Part shown: piece by piece, positions 58,411 through 64,000 of the stretch
How the letters are laid out: the number at the start of each line of letters is the position of its first letter
Position numbering within the stretch: position 1 is the stretch's first letter
Assembly: GCF_016894245.1 (NCBI RefSeq)
Contig: NZ_CP069792.1
Coordinates: 248,001 to 312,000 of the forward strand
Source of the DNA: Corynebacterium kroppenstedtii
GTDB taxonomy: Bacteria; Actinomycetota; Actinomycetes; Mycobacteriales; Mycobacteriaceae
Length of the DNA: 64,000 bases
Direction: 5' to 3'
Made by a program: the position numbers and the translations under genes
Notes under the pieces: model-generated
What the model was told of the DNA's origin: nothing
What the model saw: only the letters and a program-made list of their open reading frames with translations
Database searches by the model: none

Positions 58411-59871
58411 CTAAGCCTCGACAGCTGCCGGATCAGCCACGTTATCCCCATCGAGTGTCTCGCCACGTCGTTTTTCTCTCATGGTGAGATAGCGATCGGA
58501 CGCTACATAAACGACGAAGGCCACGGCGGTAATCCCTGCGAGGATCCACAACACGGTGGCATACGCGTGAGCAGTGTGTCCGGTACCCTGCGTCAGCCCG
58601 CTGAGGAATGTCGGTTCGATGTCGATCAGCTTGGCTGTGTATGCAATGCCGACGGGGATCGCGATATTAATGGTCAGGTTGTAAAAACCGATGGCAACGC
58701 CCGTTTTCTCGGCCGGAATCTTCTTGATTGCTGAGGCCATCAAAGGTGCGTACATGAGCGCGAATCCGCTCCCGAAGAACATCATGGAAAGAATCAATAA
58801 CCACAAGGATGTGTCGGGAATAATTGCGGGAATGACAAGGGCCCCACAAATCGAGGATAACGCCATGATGATGGCCGGCCGTGTTTTCAGCACCTTTGCA
58901 ATAGCTCCCGACGCAGCTCCGACGGCAGTTGCGCAAGCGTAGCCGGGAGCGATCAACATGGATGCTGTATCTGTTCCCAACCCGTGCAGGGTGGATACGA
59001 TAAAGGGGAAGAAAAAAATGTACCCCAGCTGCACGGAGTACAAAATGAGAACAACAACTAAGGCCCACACGTAGCGGCCGTTGAGGAAGAATTCCGGCCG
59101 AACGAGGGCCTTGTTATTGACCTTGATGTACACCGCGAAGAGTACAACGCCGATGACTGATATGACAGCGTAGATGGGCTGAAATTCTTGCATAAAAATG
59201 ACAGCGAACGTGGCGAAAACTCCGATGAGGAAAAGTCCGATAACGTCCAAATTGGCGCTGACTCTTTCATCATCGGGAACAGTTTTCGCAATGAACGGCA
59301 CCGCGAGGATGAGAGCCGCAGAGACCAAAAACATTGCTGTCCACGAGATGTACGTGGATATGAATCCGCTAGTGAGGACGCCGATGAGCATGGCCAATTG
59401 AAAGGCAGCTGTGGAGAATCCCAGGTATGTCTTCTGGTCTTTCGCTGATATGTGCTTGGTGACGTAGATAACGTATAGGGTCTCCGCCCCGGCCAGTCCG
59501 GTGGTTTGGATAATTCGCCCGGCCAGCACCATTGGCCACGAGTGTTGGAACACAAACCCGATGATGGAACCAATAACGGTCAGTCCGATCCCCACGTACA
59601 ACAACTTTTTTATGCTGAACGTATCGGCGAGCGCGGCATAAACCACAGCGCCGATACCGATGACAATTCCTGCCAATGTGGCTTGCAGGCTGACCGTTGT
59701 TGCAGAGAGGTGGAGGTCGTCGGCAATGGGCTTGGACATGAACTTAAAGCCGTTGTCAATGACCAAGCTGAATACGAAGGTAAATAAAATAACGGGAACG
59801 GCGGCTTTGGGGTTTAACACTTTCTTGCCAGTCGTCTCCGAGGCGAGTGTTGCTGATTCAGTACGTGCCAT
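58411..59871 (-). CDS. MFS transporter (DHA2-like, 14-helix type)
   Basis: 486 residues, about 14 hydrophobic segments; LAGRIIQTTGLAGAETLYVI corresponds to the conserved loop after helix 4. The DHA2 type includes drug exporters. Its partner gene is a purine nucleoside phosphorylase 10 bp upstream, which suggests a nucleoside-related substrate; that is inference. Confidence 0.82.
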   Translation of the reverse strand: MARTESATLASETTGKKVLNPKAAVPVILFTFVFSLVIDNGFKFMSKPIADDLHLSATTVSLQATLAGIVIGIGAVVYAALADTFSIKKLLYVGIGLTVIGSIIGFVFQHSWPMVLAGRIIQTTGLAGAETLYVIYVTKHISAKDQKTYLGFSTAAFQLAMLIGVLTSGFISTYISWTAMFLVSAALILAVPFIAKTVPDDERVSANLDVIGLFLIGVFATFAVIFMQEFQPIYAVISVIGVVLFAVYIKVNNKALVRPEFFLNGRYVWALVVVLILYSVQLGYIFFFPFIVSTLHGLGTDTASMLIAPGYACATAVGAASGAIAKVLKTRPAIIMALSSICGALVIPAIIPDTSLWLLILSMMFFGSGFALMYAPLMASAIKKIPAEKTGVAIGFYNLTINIAIPVGIAYTAKLIDIEPTFLSGLTQGTGHTAHAYATVLWILAGITAVAFVVYVASDRYLTMREKRRGETLDGDNVADPAAVEA

Positions 59872-59881
59872 CGTTGCCTGC

Positions 59882-60598
59882 TTAGATCGCTGCGAGTGGA
59901 AGGGCGAGCTCCATCATTGTGGTGAATGCCTTCTCTCGTTCACTTGCGGTAGTGGACTCCCCCGTCACGATGTTGTCGCTGACGGTGAAAATCCCGAGTG
60001 CTTCGACGCCTGCTTCTGCGGTAGTGGCGTACAACCCTGCGGATTCCATTTCCACAGCTAGAACGCCCATCGCGGCCCACCGTTGGTTGACGTCATCCTG
60101 GTAGTTGTAGAACACATCAGAACTCAGGACGTTACCCACGTGCGTGGTAATTCCGGCCTTCTTCGCCCGAGTTCGAACGTCCTCGATCAATCGGTACGAT
60201 GCGATCGGTGCATATACGCCGGGCAGGTTGTACTGGGACATGAAATTCGAGTCTGTACAGGCAGCTTGCCCAATGACGACGTCATAAAGGTCAAGATCTT
60301 CTTGCAATGAGCCACATGACCCGACGCGGACGAGTTTCTTCACTCCAAAGTCATGGATGAGCTCCCAGGCGTACAGGGAGATAGAGGGGATGCCCATCCC
60401 CGACCCCATCACTGAGACTTCTTTGCCCTGGTAGGAGCCCGTGTATCCAAGGGCGTTACGGACGGAATTGAACTGAACAGCGTCGTCCAGGTAAGTCTCT
60501 GCGATAAATTTTGCTCGGAGTGGGTCGCCGGGCAGGAGGATTGTCTCGGCGATGGGTACGCCGTGGGGGTTGATGTGCGGAGTTGATTGTCGGCCCAT
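59882..60598 (-). CDS. deoD: Purine nucleoside phosphorylase, DeoD type
   Basis: 238 residues from ATG 60598 (GGAGAAAAC just upstream). TPHINPHGVPIAETILLPGD, AKFIAETYLDDAVQFNSVRN, GYTGSYQGKEVSVMGSGMG and VEMESAGLYATTAEAGV, the latter with the nucleoside-binding Glu, are DeoD signatures. It splits purine nucleosides with phosphate. First gene of a leftward pair with the MFS transporter. Confidence 0.93.
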   Translation of the reverse strand: MGRQSTPHINPHGVPIAETILLPGDPLRAKFIAETYLDDAVQFNSVRNALGYTGSYQGKEVSVMGSGMGIPSISLYAWELIHDFGVKKLVRVGSCGSLQEDLDLYDVVIGQAACTDSNFMSQYNLPGVYAPIASYRLIEDVRTRAKKAGITTHVGNVLSSDVFYNYQDDVNQRWAAMGVLAVEMESAGLYATTAEAGVEALGIFTVSDNIVTGESTTASEREKAFTTMMELALPLAAI

Positions 60599-60947
60599 GT
60601 TTTCTCCTGTTCGGGACACGTCATGACGCCACCGTGCGGTTACGCTGACAAGTTTTGCAGGACTCCCCTAGGCCCGAATGACCCCCAGTTCGCCCTCTGA
60701 TCTGGATGCCCGCGTGAGCCACCTCTTGTTTCGGGCACTGTGCTCGCGAACACCGGTCCGCAACCACACCCAACATTTCCAGCCAACGTGGCCGTGGTTA
60801 CACACCCCTATGACTATCTCATGTCTTCGTTCGCGACGCAGTATGGGCCCTGTCACTTTTTGACGACGCTATGTTTCGACAACCTGACCCGTACTATCTA
60901 CATGGGTCGTCGGGCTACCCGCCCGCACGATCTACGAGTAGGAGTTG
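60599..60947. other. Intergenic stretch between deoD and pstB
   Basis: Both flanking genes run leftward. No gene with RBS and sensible composition is seen. It should contain the deoD promoter and the end of the pst transcript; a short CGGGTAGCCCG palindrome follows pstB but no T-run. Confidence 0.5.
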
Positions 60948-61724
<777 letters not shown>

Positions 61725-61771
61725 CGTGACCGTTCTCCTTAAAGCCGTGTGCAAAAAATTGTCCGAGCCGC

Positions 61772-61816
61772 AGGGTCCGGGCCCTCGCGCCCGGCCCCTT
61801 GTGCCCGGGGGACCCT
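61772..61816 (-). promoter_or_regulatory. Strong hairpin between pstA and pstB
   Basis: AGGGTCC-GGGC / GCCC-GG-GGACCCT stem with GC-rich loop and a T6 run about 13 nt further on in the reading direction. Likely an mRNA-stability or attenuation element that lowers pstB relative to pstA. Confidence 0.45.
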
Positions 61817-61818
61817 TG

Positions 61819-62760
61819 TTATGTCTTGACCGAGAATCGGCGAGAAATAAGCCGAGCCGCAATAGTCAATACAGCAATAATGATGACGAGTGTGAAGGCC
61901 GCACCCCACATCTTGTCGACGGCTGCACCCGTGGTTCCAGCTTTATACATGGCCAACATCATGAGTGGGAGTGACGTTTGTGGACCTTCGACCGGATTGA
62001 AATTCGTACCGACGTTATATCCGACCAAGATGAGGACGGGCGCTGATTCACCCATGATTCTTGCAACCGACAACATGATTCCCGTGATAATGCCGGACAT
62101 TGCAGTAGGGAGGACAATGCGGGCAATAGTTTTCCATTTCGGGACTCCTAATGCGTACGCTGCTTCCCGCAGGTCTTGAGGAACAACCCGCAGCATCTCT
62201 TCGGTGTTCCGGATAATCACCGGAACCATAAGCAGAACTAAAGCAAGAGAAACTGCCATACCCGAGCGTTCAAATCCGAAGAGCACTACCCATAGCGAAT
62301 AGATAAACAACGCCGCAACGATTGAGGGCACGCCCGTCAAGATATCCACCATAAAGGTGGTCACTTTGCCCAGACGGGATTCCCCCGCGTATTCAACTAA
62401 ATATATTCCCGTCAGCACACCAATGGGGATCGATAGCGCTGACGTTATGAGCGCTTGAATGAGTGTTCCCATGATCGCGTGATAGGCACCGCCACCTGCT
62501 TGGGATTCGATGATGCCCATCTGGGATTTCATCCACCAGCTGGAGCTCAAGGTGACAGCAGCACCGCGTGAGATCAGCTCCCACAGCACCCATAGCAACG
62601 GAATGAATGCGACGATCACCGTTGCAAAGACAAGAACCCGCGCCATTTCATTCGTCACTTTTCGACGGGTCGAGATAGCAGTAAAGGTTGTTGATGTTTC
62701 GATTTTTTGATGAGGAGAAATACGTGGTTGTAATGCTGGCGATGAGACCGCGTGTGACAT
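61819..62760 (-). CDS. pstA: Phosphate ABC transporter permease PstA
   Basis: 313 residues. Basic N-terminus, six helices, coupling loop [37 protein letters not shown] is the helix with conserved Pro/Ser. Second permease, co-transcribed with pstC upstream. Confidence 0.93.
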   Translation of the reverse strand: MSHAVSSPALQPRISPHQKIETSTTFTAISTRRKVTNEMARVLVFATVIVAFIPLLWVLWELISRGAAVTLSSSWWMKSQMGIIESQAGGGAYHAIMGTLIQALITSALSIPIGVLTGIYLVEYAGESRLGKVTTFMVDILTGVPSIVAALFIYSLWVVLFGFERSGMAVSLALVLLMVPVIIRNTEEMLRVVPQDLREAAYALGVPKWKTIARIVLPTAMSGIITGIMLSVARIMGESAPVLILVGYNVGTNFNPVEGPQTSLPLMMLAMYKAGTTGAAVDKMWGAAFTLVIIIAVLTIAARLISRRFSVKT

Positions 62761-62811
62761 CGTGGCGCTCCCTACTTTGCGTAATTGATAGCTGGTGTGT
62801 CGGGTCGAGGT

Positions 62812-63894
62812 TTATCTCTTCGCCACAATGGCCCGGGCGATAGCGTTGACGACAAACGTCAAAAGGAAGAGAACGAGGCCAGCTGAAATGTAGGCGCCAG
62901 CCTGAATGTTGTTATTAAACTCTTGAGCAGCGTTCGCAATGGCCGTGGCGAACGTTGTGCCACCATCGAAGAGGGAACCACGAAATTCTGAGCTCGGTGA
63001 GATCACTAAGTACAGCGCCATTGTTTCGCCCAGGGCTCGTCCTAACCCCAGCATGGCTCCGGAAATATAACCCGAGAAACCGAAAGGCAAAACGGTCAAA
63101 GTGACAACTTCCCATCGTGTTGCCCCTAATGCTAGGGCAGATTCAATGTGGCCTTGAGGAGTTTGAACAAAAACTTCTCGCGCTGTAGCCGCGATCACGG
63201 GGAGAATCATGATGGCCAAGACGATTCCACCGGTCAACAGGTTTCTGCTTGTTGCGAAAGCGGGAGAATTAGCAAAGGTTTTAAAAAGAATGAACTGACC
63301 TGCCCAGGAATGAATCCATTCATAGAAGCCTCCGAGTTTTGGCCCCAGAACTTGGGCACCCCACAAACCAAAAACAATAGAGGGGACGGCCGCTAGAAGG
63401 TCAACAACAAATGCGATCGGTTTTACGAATCGCTGAGGACAATATTGCGCTAAAAAGATTGCTATCCCCAGCGCTACCGGCATCGCCAAAACAAGGGCTA
63501 CCAAGGACACCGTCACGGTGACGAAGAACAGGTTCGGAATACCGAAATGCATTGCCGACGTTGTTGCAGTATTCCAATCACCGCTGTAGGTGAAGAAGTT
63601 TTCGGTGTTGTTCCGCAGCGCAGGGATGGCACGCCAAAGCAAAAATGCTCCAATAGCAGCGATGATAATGGTGATCATCATTGCTGATCCCGTCGCCAGG
63701 CCGTGGAAGATTCGGTCGCCTGCGCGGACTTTTCCTGGTGCGTTATGGCCGCTTTGGGCCTTCGGCGGGATAGTTCCGTTACCAGGTGATGATAGCCCTG
63801 CCTGGTCAGCGGCGGATGGGAGATGGGATCCGGCAGGCTGGTATGTCGCAGCTCCGGTGCTAGATGGAGTGGTCATTGGTGTCTCTGCACTCAT
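62812..63894 (-). CDS. pstC: Phosphate ABC transporter permease PstC
   Basis: 360 residues. Long polar Pro/Ser/Ala-rich N-terminus (about 60 residues), then six helices; LAAVPSIVFGLWGAQVLGP and IESALALGATRWEVVTLTV are the PstC motifs. The long N-terminus is larger than in E. coli PstC. Confidence 0.93.
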   Translation of the reverse strand: MSAETPMTTPSSTGAATYQPAGSHLPSAADQAGLSSPGNGTIPPKAQSGHNAPGKVRAGDRIFHGLATGSAMMITIIIAAIGAFLLWRAIPALRNNTENFFTYSGDWNTATTSAMHFGIPNLFFVTVTVSLVALVLAMPVALGIAIFLAQYCPQRFVKPIAFVVDLLAAVPSIVFGLWGAQVLGPKLGGFYEWIHSWAGQFILFKTFANSPAFATSRNLLTGGIVLAIMILPVIAATAREVFVQTPQGHIESALALGATRWEVVTLTVLPFGFSGYISGAMLGLGRALGETMALYLVISPSSEFRGSLFDGGTTFATAIANAAQEFNNNIQAGAYISAGLVLFLLTFVVNAIARAIVAKR

Positions 63895-63978
63895 TCGGGT
63901 CTATAGGAACGTTTGTGCTTGGCTGCATCTTGGGAGCGCGTAGTCCACAGTAACTGAAACTACGCGCATTCCCTCGAA

Positions 63979-64000
63979 TTACTTGATTTCTTTAATCGCG
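63979..64000 (-). CDS. pstS: Phosphate-binding protein PstS (last codons only)
   Basis: The last - strand frame gives AIKEIK-stop just upstream of pstC, where the pst operon order demands pstS. Only six codons are visible. Confidence 0.5.

Overview
The window looks like a Corynebacterium chromosome (moderately high GC) carrying one complete-looking siphophage-type prophage. Host flanks: the left (1-5425) has a siderophore/heme-type binding lipoprotein (partial), tRNA-Asp, a glpT-glpQ pair and two small membrane-protein genes. The right (50738-64000) has tRNA-Glu, a four-gene osmoprotectant ABC transporter, tRNA-Lys, an acetyl-CoA hydrolase/CoA-transferase (actA-like), dus, phoU and the pst operon (pstB, pstA, pstC, last codons of pstS). 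The actA-dus-phoU-pst order is what I remember for C. glutamicum relatives; here an MFS transporter and deoD sit between phoU and pstB.

The prophage (about 45.3 kb, 5459-50758) is bounded by a 40-bp identical repeat. It is the 3' end of tRNA-Glu(UUC), and a tyrosine integrase lies beside the right copy. Paired 11-bp arm-type repeats (TAGAGCCAAA) lie near both ends. Late genes run on the + strand: terminase small and large subunits, portal, MuF-like protein, scaffold, decoration protein, major capsid, head-tail connectors, tail terminator, major tail protein, chaperones with a probable +1 frameshift, tape measure with a lytic transglycosylase domain, distal tail and tail-associated proteins, GH25 endolysin, two small membrane proteins and HNH. 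Two secreted SGNH-type proteins follow.

The standout is 15382-22450. Between the major tail protein and the chaperones, where nothing is normally found, lie three extra genes. The last encodes a 1686-residue protein. Its N-terminus is a second copy of the tail-tube domain, and its last ~1090 residues are almost one continuous series of hydrophobic segments. The gene before it has a helical N-terminus and a hydrophobic C-terminus. I propose a tail-tube-anchored, membrane-active module, perhaps for crossing the mycolic-acid envelope. This is inference.

The leftward (- strand) accessory and early region (33.7-47.2 kb) holds a RelA/SpoT-domain protein with a small partner, a DUF2283-like protein, an IS605-like end without tnpB, a DprA-like/PRTase operon, a PD-(D/E)XK-type nuclease, two WhiB-like regulators, SSB, replication proteins, an annealing protein, a YqaJ-type exonuclease, an excisionase-like protein, HNH proteins and an antirepressor. 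An intact small antitoxin-like gene with a broken Doc toxin gene lies on the + strand. The antirepressor start is overlapped by a predicted short antisense RNA, analogous to the P22 sar/ant arrangement. The immunity switch is a divergent promoter region with palindromic operators between a Cro-like gene and a repressor plus ImmA-like protease pair. A secreted small protein next to the integrase is a candidate lysogenic conversion gene.
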